Shown in pieces: positions 16,090-24,224 of a stretch of 53,071 nt of DNA. The notes beneath the pieces were generated by a model that was not told the origin of the DNA, made no database searches, and saw only the letters and a program-made list of their open reading frames with translations. Origin of the DNA: Planctomycetaceae bacterium (GTDB lineage Bacteria; Planctomycetota; Planctomycetia; Pirellulales; Pirellulaceae); assembly GCA_002717145.1 (NCBI GenBank), contig PBCP01000099.1:1-53071 (forward strand). The letters are read 5' to 3'. How positions within the stretch are numbered: position 1 is the first letter of the stretch; each line of letters starts with the position of its first letter. The position numbers and the translations under genes are program-made.

Positions 16090-16944
16090 ATGATGCAAAA
16101 ACAGTGGGTGGCACTAGTTTTATTAATAGTGACGACAGAAAGCATCTGTGCGCAAAGCTCCATCCGCGGTTTACGTAAGTCGGTTGAAGGAGCTCCTCCG
16201 CAACATCGCCTGGCTCGCAACCATGATCGAAGACATCCCGAAGAAGATTATGATTGGCAGGACGATGACGATGACGACTCAATTGACGTCATTGGCTGGG
16301 GCAATCCAGTGGGCGAAATTATCTTACTACCATTTTCCGGGCCTCGTCACTTGCTGGATGACACGGGGCAGGAAGTCTACTTCACGAGATTTCCCTTTGC
16401 AGATCAGCATTCAGGCAATCTGTTAATCGAACCTCTTTGGCGACCTGAATTGAAAGAAACTCGTCTTCGGTTTGGCACAGAATACGGAGATGATTTTAGC
16501 CAACAGCAGAAGATCACCACTCGACTTCAATTTGACACCAAATCGCGTCTCGGCATAGACGCGTCCTTTGACTACCTGCGAGAGCAGCAGGTGCAAGGTA
16601 ACCACGATCAGACCTGGCTTGGTGACATTAACCTGACATGGAGATTCGCTCAATCATCCTCAGCAGAATTTAGAACTGGAATTGGTTACAACTGGCAGGC
16701 AGACTCAGCGAGTTCCGGTAAGGGGTTCAACTTTACTTATGGCGGTACATTTTATTTAGATAAGCCTAGTGTTATCGACTTTGATTTAGATTTAGGAGTG
16801 ATCGGTGATGCAAACCTAAGGCGATTCAAAACCAGTTATTCACGTTATATAAAACGTGCCCGGGTTACCATTGGTTATGAATATTTGCGGTTGGGATCAT
16901 TTGAAGCAGACTATCTTACAGCAGGCGTGACTATCGACTTTTAG
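16090..16944 (+). CDS. Putative beta-barrel outer membrane protein
   Basis: The 284-residue product has a signal peptide (about 1-21, ending ICA-QSS). A basic and then highly acidic linker follows, with a run of Asp residues around 57-67 (DWQDDDDDDS). From about residue 75 there are alternating polar/apolar strands: LLIEPLWRPELKETRLRFGTEYG, SRLGIDASFDYLREQ, AEFRTGIGYNWQ, FNFTYGGTFYLDKPSVIDFDLDLGV, ARVTIGYEYLRLG. The protein ends in AGVTIDF, with the terminal aromatic residue typical of BAM-inserted barrels. This supports an outer membrane beta barrel of about ten strands. The ligand or cargo is unknown. The rsmE gene starts 17 bases after its stop codon. Confidence 0.62.
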   Translation: MMQKQWVALVLLIVTTESICAQSSIRGLRKSVEGAPPQHRLARNHDRRHPEEDYDWQDDDDDDSIDVIGWGNPVGEIILLPFSGPRHLLDDTGQEVYFTRFPFADQHSGNLLIEPLWRPELKETRLRFGTEYGDDFSQQQKITTRLQFDTKSRLGIDASFDYLREQQVQGNHDQTWLGDINLTWRFAQSSSAEFRTGIGYNWQADSASSGKGFNFTYGGTFYLDKPSVIDFDLDLGVIGDANLRRFKTSYSRYIKRARVTIGYEYLRLGSFEADYLTAGVTIDF

Positions 16945-16961
16945 GGTGTGATCGAAAGATT

Positions 16962-17690
16962 ATGGGACAAAGATATTATCTGGAGCAGTCGCCTGGAGAC
17001 GATGTCGTTGAGATAGTTTTGGAAGGGCAGGAGGCACAGCATCTGATTAAGGTGATGCGTGCTCGAGTCGGCGACGCAGTCGAGTTATTTGACGGATCCG
17101 GCACTCAGTGGGAGGCTGAAGTACAGGAAATACGCCGCAATGAAGCGACTTTGCGTGTCCTGACTTCAGGGTTTATATCTCTGGAGCCGATTGTGCAGCT
17201 AACCATTGGAGTTGCCTTACCCAAAGGGGATCGGCAAAAGTGGGCTATTGGAAAACTTGTTGAATTGGGAGTTCATCGCGTTGTTCCATTAATCACGGAA
17301 AACGGTGTGGCTCAACCGGTTGAAAAGGCGATAGAGCGGTTGCGGCGTCAGGTGGTCGAAGCCTCTAAGCAGTGTGGGAGAAATCACTTGATGGAAATAA
17401 CTGAGCCATGTGCGCTTCCTGATTTTCTCGGCCAGCCATTTATGCAGAGATGGATAGCACACCCACCAACCGGGAAAGGGCTAGCGAATGTGGCATTCGT
17501 ATCAGTCGGTGCACTAAGTGCCGAGTCAGGCTCAGTCGGTGTAGCCATTGGACCGGAAGGTGGTTTCAGTGTCCGGGAAATAACGGATTCCATAGTAGCC
17601 GGTTGGACCCCTCTTCAACTCGGCTCCAGAATACTACGTATTGAAACAGCGGCAATGGCAGTAGCGGCTCAATTGTTGTTAGGCCGATAA
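16962..17690 (+). CDS. 16S rRNA m3U1498 methyltransferase RsmE
   Basis: This 242-residue protein matches RsmE throughout. It has an N-terminal PUA-like part (HLIKVMRARVGDAVELFDGSGTQWEAEV) and then the SPOUT methyltransferase region: VALPKGDRQKWAIGKLVELGVHRVVPLIT, then RLRRQVVEASKQCGRNHLMEI, then the knot with AIGPEGGFSVREI and LGSRILRIETAAMAVAAQLL. RsmE methylates N3 of U1498 in helix 44 of 16S rRNA, using S-adenosylmethionine in the cytoplasm. Length and motifs are ordinary. It may be cotranscribed with the upstream envelope protein gene (17-base gap), a coupling with no obvious functional logic. Confidence 0.93.
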   Translation: MGQRYYLEQSPGDDVVEIVLEGQEAQHLIKVMRARVGDAVELFDGSGTQWEAEVQEIRRNEATLRVLTSGFISLEPIVQLTIGVALPKGDRQKWAIGKLVELGVHRVVPLITENGVAQPVEKAIERLRRQVVEASKQCGRNHLMEITEPCALPDFLGQPFMQRWIAHPPTGKGLANVAFVSVGALSAESGSVGVAIGPEGGFSVREITDSIVAGWTPLQLGSRILRIETAAMAVAAQLLLGR

Positions 17691-17815
17691 TTGGCTGGTA
17701 TCGAATTTTAGAATGGTGGATTACAATAAAATCCCCTGTATCCGACCTTGTAAACGCGAGTAAATGCGAAGAGAGTTCTGAGTTAGCAGGCTAGAGGCAT
17801 TAAGGCACAGAATCA

Positions 17816-18358
17816 ATGGCAACAGATGACGAATTTGAATTCGAGCTCGATTTAAAAAATCGAAACGTCGCGGCGTTGCTTGCTTGGCTCGTACCTGGTG
17901 TGGGTCATCTATATCAAGGCCGCACGTCTAAAGGGATCGTAATCTTTTTGTCCATTTCGCTTCTGTTTATCACGGGCCTGCAAATGAGTGGTGGCAAAGC
18001 GGTTTACTGTTCTTTTCGTAATCCGGATTTACGTTGGCAGTTTGTTGGTCAATTTTTTGTTGGCTCGGCATCTGTTCCTGCGATAATTCAAAACAGGGTG
18101 GTTCGAGGCCAGGAAAAAAAACTTGGAGTGGTGATTAAGCCACTGTTCGGAGGAAAGTTTGCGCCTCCAACATCTACAGAGCGACTGCAATGGCATGAAG
18201 ATTATCACGCTTACTTTCAGATGGGTACGCTCTATACATTGGTGGCAGGATTATTGAACCTGTTCGCTATTTTTGATGCTTACTGTGGGCCCTTCGTCCT
18301 TTTTCGTGAATTGGCTACTAAAGAAGATGAGTCCAAGGAGGATGAATCCAATTTATGA
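17816..18358 (+). CDS. Conserved planctomycete small membrane protein (TM2-like start)
   Basis: The 180-residue product begins with an acidic stretch (DDEFEFELDLKNRN) and then VAALLAWLVPGVGHLYQGRTSKGIVIFL, resembling the TM2/DUF6677-type motif of short membrane proteins common in planctomycetes. About three hydrophobic segments are visible (residues about 18-58, 78-92 and 140-162), with a soluble middle loop that includes RLQWHEDYHAYFQMG. The C-terminus is strongly acidic (EDESKEDESNL). The next gene starts inside its stop codon (ATGA, 18355-18358), so the two are translationally coupled and may form a complex. The function is unknown. Confidence 0.6.
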   Translation: MATDDEFEFELDLKNRNVAALLAWLVPGVGHLYQGRTSKGIVIFLSISLLFITGLQMSGGKAVYCSFRNPDLRWQFVGQFFVGSASVPAIIQNRVVRGQEKKLGVVIKPLFGGKFAPPTSTERLQWHEDYHAYFQMGTLYTLVAGLLNLFAIFDAYCGPFVLFRELATKEDESKEDESNL

Positions 18359-18591
18359 TTAATTTTCTTTCTTCTCTGCTGATAATTGGAGCCGGACCGG
18401 AAGCCATGTCTGGCTGGGAACGGTTGTTTTTTTTGCTTCCGTTGATCGTTTGCACGAGTTTAGTGTACGGCGCAACTCGGCATGAAAACTGGCCTGTAAT
18501 CACGGTCGAAGCTGTAAAAATTGGCACGTGGTTAGTGGGTTTGACTGCGTGCGTATTTGTAGTAGCCTTGCTTTTAAGCTTCTTTAATTAG
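18355..18591 (+). CDS. Very small two-helix membrane protein, coupled to the upstream gene
   Basis: This 78-residue protein is almost entirely hydrophobic, with segments at about 1-14, 24-41 and 53-76. A short polar loop (TRHENWPV) lies between the last two. It shares the ATGA overlap with the preceding membrane protein gene, a common sign of partners. No known family was recognised, although tandem small membrane proteins of this sort are frequent next to TM2-like genes. Reality as a gene is supported by the overlap, the clean frame and the consistent hydrophobic pattern. Confidence 0.6.
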   Translation: MINFLSSLLIIGAGPEAMSGWERLFFLLPLIVCTSLVYGATRHENWPVITVEAVKIGTWLVGLTACVFVVALLLSFFN

Positions 18592-18617
18592 TCATTCTGC
18601 CTATTCCTTACTGGCTG

Positions 18618-18631
18618 TTGGTAATTACCAA
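18618..18631. promoter_or_regulatory. 14-base perfect palindrome upstream of trkA
   Basis: TTGGTAATTACCAA is a perfect palindrome, 106 bases before the trkA ATG at 18737, in the 145-base gap after the small membrane protein gene. It could be an operator or part of the end of the upstream transcript. No T-run follows it. Confidence 0.25.
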
Positions 18632-18736
18632 AAGCGAATTAGCGGCGGATTCTATTACTTGGCACATTTGCATCGACATTATTAAAATAGAAGCAGTCAT
18701 CTTAAATATTAATTGGAGGTTCATCGCACACCTCAT

Positions 18737-20125
18737 ATGCGAATCATTATTCTTGGCGGCGGCACAGTAGGTAGCTGGATTGCTGAGACTCTTTGCCCCA
18801 GTCATGATGTCACTGTGATTGATACCAATCCCGAAGTGATTCAGAGATTAAACGATCGTTTTGATGTTCAGGCGTTTGTTGGGTCGGCCATAGATTCTAC
18901 TCTTCTGTTTCAGGCTCAGACACTAACGATGGATTTGTGTTTAGCTGTGACCGGCGACGAATCAAAAAATGTTCTTGCAGCGAGCATGGCCAAACGCATG
19001 GGGTGTCGACGATCCGTCGCTCGTATTCATTCACCAGTCATGTTTGACAAGAGTACATTTGACTATGAGACAGAATTCAAGATTGACCGCCTTATAAGTC
19101 TGGAAGAACTCACTGCCATCGAATTGGCACAGGAGATTCGGTCGCCCGGATCGGTCGTAGTGGAGCACGTGGCTCGTGGTTCGATTAAGGTTCAGAGCGT
19201 CCGGTTAAGTAAGAAAGCCAATATTCTTGGAACACCCCTTAAAGAGCTTAAACTTCCTGGGTCGGTGCGTATTGGTTCGATCACACGCGTTGATGAAGCG
19301 ACTCAGGAACCGACGACCCGACTTGCGAATGCCGACGATGTTTTGCTGGCTGATGATCAGATTCTTTTGATAGGTGATGACGAAGACGTCGATGCATTGC
19401 TGGACAAAGCGCTTAAGAATCAGAAGAAGAAAGAGGTCGTTATTGCCGGTGGTGGCAACGTCGCTGTGTATCTGGCTAAGATTCTGGAGTCCGGACCTTA
19501 TGATGCAATTTTGATTGAGCGCGACAAGCAACGAAGTGAACTATTGGCAACTCAGCTTCCTGATGTGACAGTGTTACATGCTGATGCGACGTATCGTCAG
19601 ACATTGCTTGAAGAGCATGTCGAGAAAACGGATTTTTTCGTGGCCTGTATGGGGGATGATGAAAGTAATATTATGACCAGCGTCGAAGTTGACGACATCG
19701 TCGCCAATATGCCGAATATTGACCGTTCGGACAAGACGATCGCTTGTGTCGTTTCCAGACCTGACTACGCCCAGGTGATCAGCCGCTTAGGTATTAACCG
19801 AGCGGTTAGTCCACGAACCGCTATGGTAGAGCAGGTTCAGACTTTTCTAACGACCGGAGCAGTTATTTCCTCCAATCCGTTGCCGGGAACCGATATCGGC
19901 GTCTATGAAATCGAAGTACAATCCGGCTCAGCAGCCGAAGAACATGTGCTTGTAAATCTTGCCCTACCACTAGGTAAATGTCTGATCGCAGCAGTTTCAA
20001 GCGAGGGAGAAGCTCGAGTCCCCCGTGGCGATGATCACTTTCTTGCCGGTGACTATGTAGTTGCCCTCATTCATGAAGATGCGGTAAGCGAAGTCATTGA
20101 AAAATTCAGTGGGGCCAATCGGTAG
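18737..20125 (+). CDS. trkA: Trk potassium uptake regulatory protein TrkA
   Basis: This 462-residue cytoplasmic protein begins at the ATG at 18737, where MRIIILGGGTVG gives a correct Rossmann start. GGAGG at 18715-18719 is rather far upstream. It contains two RCK modules in tandem. The first nucleotide site is LGGGTVGSWIAETL, followed by VIDTNPEVIQRLND and FVGSAIDSTLL. The second is VVIAGGGNVAVYLAKIL, with LIERDKQRSELLATQLPDV and LHADATYRQTLLEE. Each is followed by a TrkA_C-like domain. TrkA binds NAD(H)/ATP and gates the TrkH channel encoded six bases downstream. The double-RCK length matches standard TrkA. Confidence 0.93.
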   Translation: MRIIILGGGTVGSWIAETLCPSHDVTVIDTNPEVIQRLNDRFDVQAFVGSAIDSTLLFQAQTLTMDLCLAVTGDESKNVLAASMAKRMGCRRSVARIHSPVMFDKSTFDYETEFKIDRLISLEELTAIELAQEIRSPGSVVVEHVARGSIKVQSVRLSKKANILGTPLKELKLPGSVRIGSITRVDEATQEPTTRLANADDVLLADDQILLIGDDEDVDALLDKALKNQKKKEVVIAGGGNVAVYLAKILESGPYDAILIERDKQRSELLATQLPDVTVLHADATYRQTLLEEHVEKTDFFVACMGDDESNIMTSVEVDDIVANMPNIDRSDKTIACVVSRPDYAQVISRLGINRAVSPRTAMVEQVQTFLTTGAVISSNPLPGTDIGVYEIEVQSGSAAEEHVLVNLALPLGKCLIAAVSSEGEARVPRGDDHFLAGDYVVALIHEDAVSEVIEKFSGANR

Positions 20126-20131
20126 GCGAAA

Positions 20132-22066
20132 ATGAACTATCGCGTTGTTAGTTATTTCCTAAGCATCGTCTGCTTCTTTGTCGCAGCAGCTATGTCGTTT
20201 TGCTGTTTATTTGCGTTTCCCTGGCTGGGGCACCGTAGCAACGAAGACTATTCGACATTGTCTTTTGAAACCGATGGTGTACGGGGGCTGCTGTGTAGTG
20301 TGGTGGTCAGCCTGTTTGCCGGATTCCTTCTGCGTCATTGGGCTAAGGGGGAAAAAAAAGAGGGGCTCTATCGTAAGGAAGCGATGGCTACTGTTGGACT
20401 TAGTTGGGTGATCGTGACGGTACTCGGCGGTCTGCCCTATATGATTGCTAATGTTAAATATGCTCCTGCCATCCGGCTTGAAAGCCAACAGTACGCTGAG
20501 ATCCATGAGCACAAATTTCACTGGCGACAAAATTGGGAATCTTATGACCTAAATCTCAGTGACCAGCAGTACCAGCTTCTGAATTCGATCATCAACGCTC
20601 CAGAGAAACCATCGATAGGAATGACAGTTGAAGAACTGGCAAGCGTGGCTGAGCTACCTCTGGAAAGCATTCAGCAAATTTTAGAAAGTCTTCGGAAACT
20701 GCCTGAGATCAGTAAGAAGCTAATCGTCGAAGACGAAAATCTGCAGGCCTCAACTCTGGTCAGGGTCGAGTGGATTCGAATGGGTATTGGAGATTCGATG
20801 TTTGAGTCTCAGTCCGGCTTTAGTACCACTGGCGCAACAGTAATTAGTAAGTTGGAGGATCCGGGGTTTGTACCGCACTATATTTTGTTTTGGCGAAGCA
20901 CAACACATTTTCTTGGCGGTCTGGGAATAATTGTTTTGTTTGTCGTACTGCTCGGTGGTAGTTCGGCAGGCAAGGCTTTAATGAGAGCAGAAATGCCGGG
21001 ACCCACTAAAGAAGGAAACACGCCTCGTATGCAACATGCAGCCTGGCGATTTGGCGGCCTTTACATCGCATTGAATACCGGGCTTACGATTTTACTGTTG
21101 TTCGAAATGAATCTTTTTGATGCGTTGTGTCATGCTTTTGGAACGATGGCGACCGGTGGATTTAGTACATATGACACAAGCGTTGGAGCATTTCAGAGTG
21201 CCTATGTCGATTATACAATCACGTTTTTTATGATTTTGGCAGGAACCAATTTCGCTTTGCTGTATCTGCTTGTGGTGCTAAAAGCAGGAAATGAAACGCG
21301 ATTGGGTCGATGGAAGAACCAGATCAGGCAGGTATTTAAAGATACTGAATTGAGAGTGTATTTGAGTATCATCGGCGTGGCCACGTTGTTTGTCATGTTC
21401 TATGGACTGTCATACGATGACTGGGATCTTCCGGGAGACACAGCAGACACTACTGTCATGGAAAAACTCCTGAGATCTATTCGGTACGGATTATTTCAGG
21501 TGGTGGCCATCATCACGACAACTGGTTTTGGTACACATGATTTCAACGAATGGAATCAATTTGGCCGCGCCTTACTACTTGGCTTGATGTTTGTCGGCGG
21601 ATGCGCTGGTAGTACCGGAGGGGGGATGAAGGTAATTCGTCATATTCTGTTTGTGAAGATTCTTCGTCAGGAAGTTGAGCACCTGTATCACCCGAATGTG
21701 GTCATGCCGTTAAAGCTTGGCGGAGAGACTTTTGACGATAAGGAAATGCGCCGCGGAATACTTGCGTACTTCGGTTTTATTGCAATTCTATTTATGGCAA
21801 CGTGGTTGCTAATTATGGCTGTTGAACCGGACACCACCTGGCACCAGACCGATTTGGAAAACAAAATTGTTGACAATTCAAGTGCGGTGATAGCTACGTT
21901 AAATAATATTGGTCCCGGGTTAGGAATTGTCGGAGCGACCTCGAACTATGGTGCTTACTCTCCCTTTTCAAAACTTGTATTTACCTGGTTGATGATGCTG
22001 GGTCGTTTGGAGATTTTTTCCATCCTAATTCTCCTGTCTCCGGCCTTTTGGTTGAGCCGACGGTAA
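20132..22066 (+). CDS. trkH: Trk potassium transporter TrkH with a ~105-residue insertion
   Basis: This 644-residue membrane protein carries the four pore-loop filters of TrkH/KtrB: SGFSTTGATV (about 228-237), GTMATGGFSTY, ITTTGFGTHDF and NNIGPGLGIVG. It is much longer than the roughly 480-residue family norm. Most of the excess is at residues about 110-215, between LPYMIANVKY (end of an early helix) and DSMFESQSGF (first pore loop). This insert is soluble and includes MTVEELASVAELPLESIQQILESLRKL, which has a helix-turn-helix-like rhythm. By known TrkH topology that loop faces the outside. The downstream epimerase-like gene starts 14 bases after its stop. The K+ channel role with TrkA is secure; the insert's role is unknown. 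Confidence 0.92.
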   Translation: MNYRVVSYFLSIVCFFVAAAMSFCCLFAFPWLGHRSNEDYSTLSFETDGVRGLLCSVVVSLFAGFLLRHWAKGEKKEGLYRKEAMATVGLSWVIVTVLGGLPYMIANVKYAPAIRLESQQYAEIHEHKFHWRQNWESYDLNLSDQQYQLLNSIINAPEKPSIGMTVEELASVAELPLESIQQILESLRKLPEISKKLIVEDENLQASTLVRVEWIRMGIGDSMFESQSGFSTTGATVISKLEDPGFVPHYILFWRSTTHFLGGLGIIVLFVVLLGGSSAGKALMRAEMPGPTKEGNTPRMQHAAWRFGGLYIALNTGLTILLLFEMNLFDALCHAFGTMATGGFSTYDTSVGAFQSAYVDYTITFFMILAGTNFALLYLLVVLKAGNETRLGRWKNQIRQVFKDTELRVYLSIIGVATLFVMFYGLSYDDWDLPGDTADTTVMEKLLRSIRYGLFQVVAIITTTGFGTHDFNEWNQFGRALLLGLMFVGGCAGSTGGGMKVIRHILFVKILRQEVEHLYHPNVVMPLKLGGETFDDKEMRRGILAYFGFIAILFMATWLLIMAVEPDTTWHQTDLENKIVDNSSAVIATLNNIGPGLGIVGATSNYGAYSPFSKLVFTWLMMLGRLEIFSILILLSPAFWLSRR

Positions 22067-22080
22067 TTGGTACGCATGTC

Positions 22081-23139
22081 ATGTCGACACAGCAGTTGCA
22101 GGCTCTCAACAATACAGATGCTCCTCGTTCGACCGAGGAATTGGAAGCTGTCTTAAGTATTCCAACCGATGAAGTGATTGAGATGTTTGGGCGACTAAGT
22201 GGCCATCTGGTGATGCTTGGCGTCGGTGGTAAGATGGGGCCAACCATGGTTCGAATGGCTCATCGTGCGATTGAACAGTCAGGGTCCTCGATGCAACTGA
22301 CGGCAGTTTCCAGATTTTCAAATCCTGCAATCCGGTCTCGAATTGAAAGCTGGGGAGTGTCCACCAAATATGGTGATTTACTTAGTCCTTCTTCCGTGCA
22401 GGAGTTACCGGAAGCATCACATGTACTGAATCTTTCAGGATTTAAATTCGGAGCGTCTGATAATCTGGCTTTGACATGGGCTTCGAATTGCGAAATTCCG
22501 ATGGCCGTATGTAAAAAATATGCCAACAGCCAAATAGCAGCCTTTTCAACAGGTAATGTTTACGGCATGGTCAGCGTTAGTTCAGGTGGTTGTCTAGAAG
22601 AAGCGGAACTGAACCCGGATGGTGAGTATGCTATGGCAGCGTTAGGCCGCGAGAGGATGTACGAGTATTACTCGCACCTCTTGAATTTGCCGATTGCCCT
22701 CCTCCGACTCAATTATGCCACCGAACTGAGATATGGCGTCTTGATTGATATTGCAGCCAAAGTTCTAGCGGGTGAGCCTGTTCCACTAGAGATGGGATAT
22801 TTGAATGCCGTATGGTTAGGGGATGCCAATGCCATGAGTTTGCGTTGTTTGGAATTGGCAGAATCCCCCGCGCGCGCAATCAATATGACAGGGCCGGATC
22901 TGATTTCGGTACGCGAAACGGCTGAACAAGTCGGAGCTTTAGTCGGTAAGGATGCTGTCTTCACTGGAGATGAACTTGAAACAGCACTGCTCAGTCAGGC
23001 AGCTCATAATTTTCCTTTGATCGGTTCGCCTAATATTTCCTTAGAGACGATGTTGCGATGGTCAGTTCAATGGTTGCTATCGGATGGCGAGTCGCTTGGA
23101 AAGCCTACGAAGTTTCAGGTTACCGATGGCAAGTTTTAA
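22081..23139 (+). CDS. NAD-dependent epimerase/dehydratase-like protein with altered active site
   Basis: The 352-residue product uses the ATG at 22081; an in-frame TTG at 22048 overlaps trkH. The Rossmann site is LVMLGVGGKMGPTMVRMA at about residues 43-60, after an N-terminal extension (LEAVLSIPTDEVIEMFGRLSG). The region aligned to the catalytic YxxxK of extended SDR enzymes reads EYAMAALGRERMYEYYS: the tyrosine is there, but the lysine four places later is alanine. The later part has LPIALLRLNYATELRYG, GYLNAVWLGDANAM and SVRETAEQVGALVG as in sugar epimerases. It may be a nucleotide-sensing or sugar-binding relative rather than an active epimerase. It follows trkA-trkH. Confidence 0.7.
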   Translation: MSTQQLQALNNTDAPRSTEELEAVLSIPTDEVIEMFGRLSGHLVMLGVGGKMGPTMVRMAHRAIEQSGSSMQLTAVSRFSNPAIRSRIESWGVSTKYGDLLSPSSVQELPEASHVLNLSGFKFGASDNLALTWASNCEIPMAVCKKYANSQIAAFSTGNVYGMVSVSSGGCLEEAELNPDGEYAMAALGRERMYEYYSHLLNLPIALLRLNYATELRYGVLIDIAAKVLAGEPVPLEMGYLNAVWLGDANAMSLRCLELAESPARAINMTGPDLISVRETAEQVGALVGKDAVFTGDELETALLSQAAHNFPLIGSPNISLETMLRWSVQWLLSDGESLGKPTKFQVTDGKF

Positions 23140-23289
23140 AGGTCATTGATTCGATCATTTCTCCGCCTAACGAGCGGCTACCTGAGCACGCCACCGCATC
23201 GATACTGCTCTAAGGTATTCAGCAACATTAGGAGAATGCTCGCTGAGCGATGGCGTGCCCGTGGCAACGGAGTATGGGGTTGGTTGTGA

Positions 23290-24033
23290 TTAGTTGAGCG
23301 AATTAGTAGCGGATTGTTGATTCACAAGTATGGCATTCATGAGGTTGTTGAGTGCGTAACTTCGATTCTGCTGATGTTCATGGCAGAATCCCGAAAAATA
23401 CCAGACGGCCTCATGGACGTAGATATTATGTACATCGAAACGAAGCCAGACAGAATAGTCTTCCCAGTTGTCGATTTGAACGTTGGAGTTGCGGCTAATC
23501 AGGTTATCTACAACCAGTATCTCTAACGTTTGGTTATTCATCACACTGTCTGCTAGTGCTCGTAGAAGATCACGTTCGAGTGTCGAGTTTCGAGGTGAAT
23601 GAGTTTCATACTCACAGGCCTGAGATAATTTACGTAATGCCTGCCGTTGAGTCAGGTCGAGTTTGTTTAGAAACATTTCAATGATGTTGTCGAGTCCGTG
23701 ACGTGCGCCTTCGATATTCATCCACGGTGAGCACCGGGTGGCCAGAATCAAGTCGCGCAACTGCGCGGTTGTACAGCGGCGGTTTATTTGGAACTCCCCA
23801 TCACGTGGCTTGAGAGGTTCATCCAAAATACAGTAGCTGTCGGCCAGATTATCATATTGAACAGAAATGCCCGATTTTCGTAGTAAATCTAGATCTCGAT
23901 AGATTGTGCGTTTGCTCACGTTGAATTTCTGAGCAAGATTCTCAGCGGTTACCTGTGAACCTGAGCGGATATATTCAGCAATTTCCAAAGCACGGCCTGA
24001 GAATGTGTTTGGAAAGTGTGAGGCAAAAGCCAT
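23290..24033 (-). CDS. HTH transcriptional regulator of the YafY/WYL type
   Basis: This 247-residue protein has an N-terminal winged-helix DNA-binding domain of the HTH_11/DeoR type: RALEIAEYIRSGSQVTAENLAQKFNVSKRTIYRDLDLLRKSGISVQYD, with the recognition helix around VSKRTIYRDLDLL. The rest, about residues 85-240, includes TTAQLRDLILATRCSP, a helical linker and a beta-rich end (LEILVVDNLISRNS, WLRFDVHNIYVHEAVWYFSGFCHEHQQNRSYALNNLMNAI). This order matches WYL-domain regulators, though the W-Y-L triad itself is degenerate (AVWYFSGFC). It is divergent from the asparagine-synthetase-like operon across a 191-base gap with a palindrome, and probably controls that operon and itself. Confidence 0.78.
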   Translation of the reverse strand: MAFASHFPNTFSGRALEIAEYIRSGSQVTAENLAQKFNVSKRTIYRDLDLLRKSGISVQYDNLADSYCILDEPLKPRDGEFQINRRCTTAQLRDLILATRCSPWMNIEGARHGLDNIIEMFLNKLDLTQRQALRKLSQACEYETHSPRNSTLERDLLRALADSVMNNQTLEILVVDNLISRNSNVQIDNWEDYSVWLRFDVHNIYVHEAVWYFSGFCHEHQQNRSYALNNLMNAILVNQQSATNSLN

Positions 24034-24061
24034 AGGAATCCCCTTGTGTGAAAGCGAGTGT

Positions 24062-24074
24062 ATCGTTTAACGAT
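24062..24074. promoter_or_regulatory. Palindrome between the WYL regulator and the biosynthetic operon (candidate operator)
   Basis: ATCGTTTAACGAT is a perfect inverted repeat around one central T, 28 bases upstream of the regulator start and about 150 bases upstream of the operon start. A TAAAAT (24173-24178) in the same gap could be the operon's -10 box. Use as the regulator's operator is an inference from position. Confidence 0.35.
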
Positions 24075-24224
24075 GCAAGTGTCTCTTCACTAACTGAGTT
24101 GCGCTCAGGATTCAAAAGGCGGTCGTCTTTTTGGAAAGAAATTCAAGAAACCACAAACTCTTTTGGATGCGTTAAAATATTGTGCGTCAACAATGAGTGA
24201 GAATCATTTCGAAGGAGTACTGTT

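Noticed and set aside
23165..23171. GCCTAAC resembling an integron attC core site
   Set aside because: No matching GTTRGGC partner at the right distance and no integrase or cassette array nearby.
23186..23258. 8-base inverted repeat GCACGCCA/TGGCGTGC between the epimerase-like and regulator genes as a terminator
   Set aside because: The loop is about 57 bases and no T-run follows, so it is not a convincing terminator.
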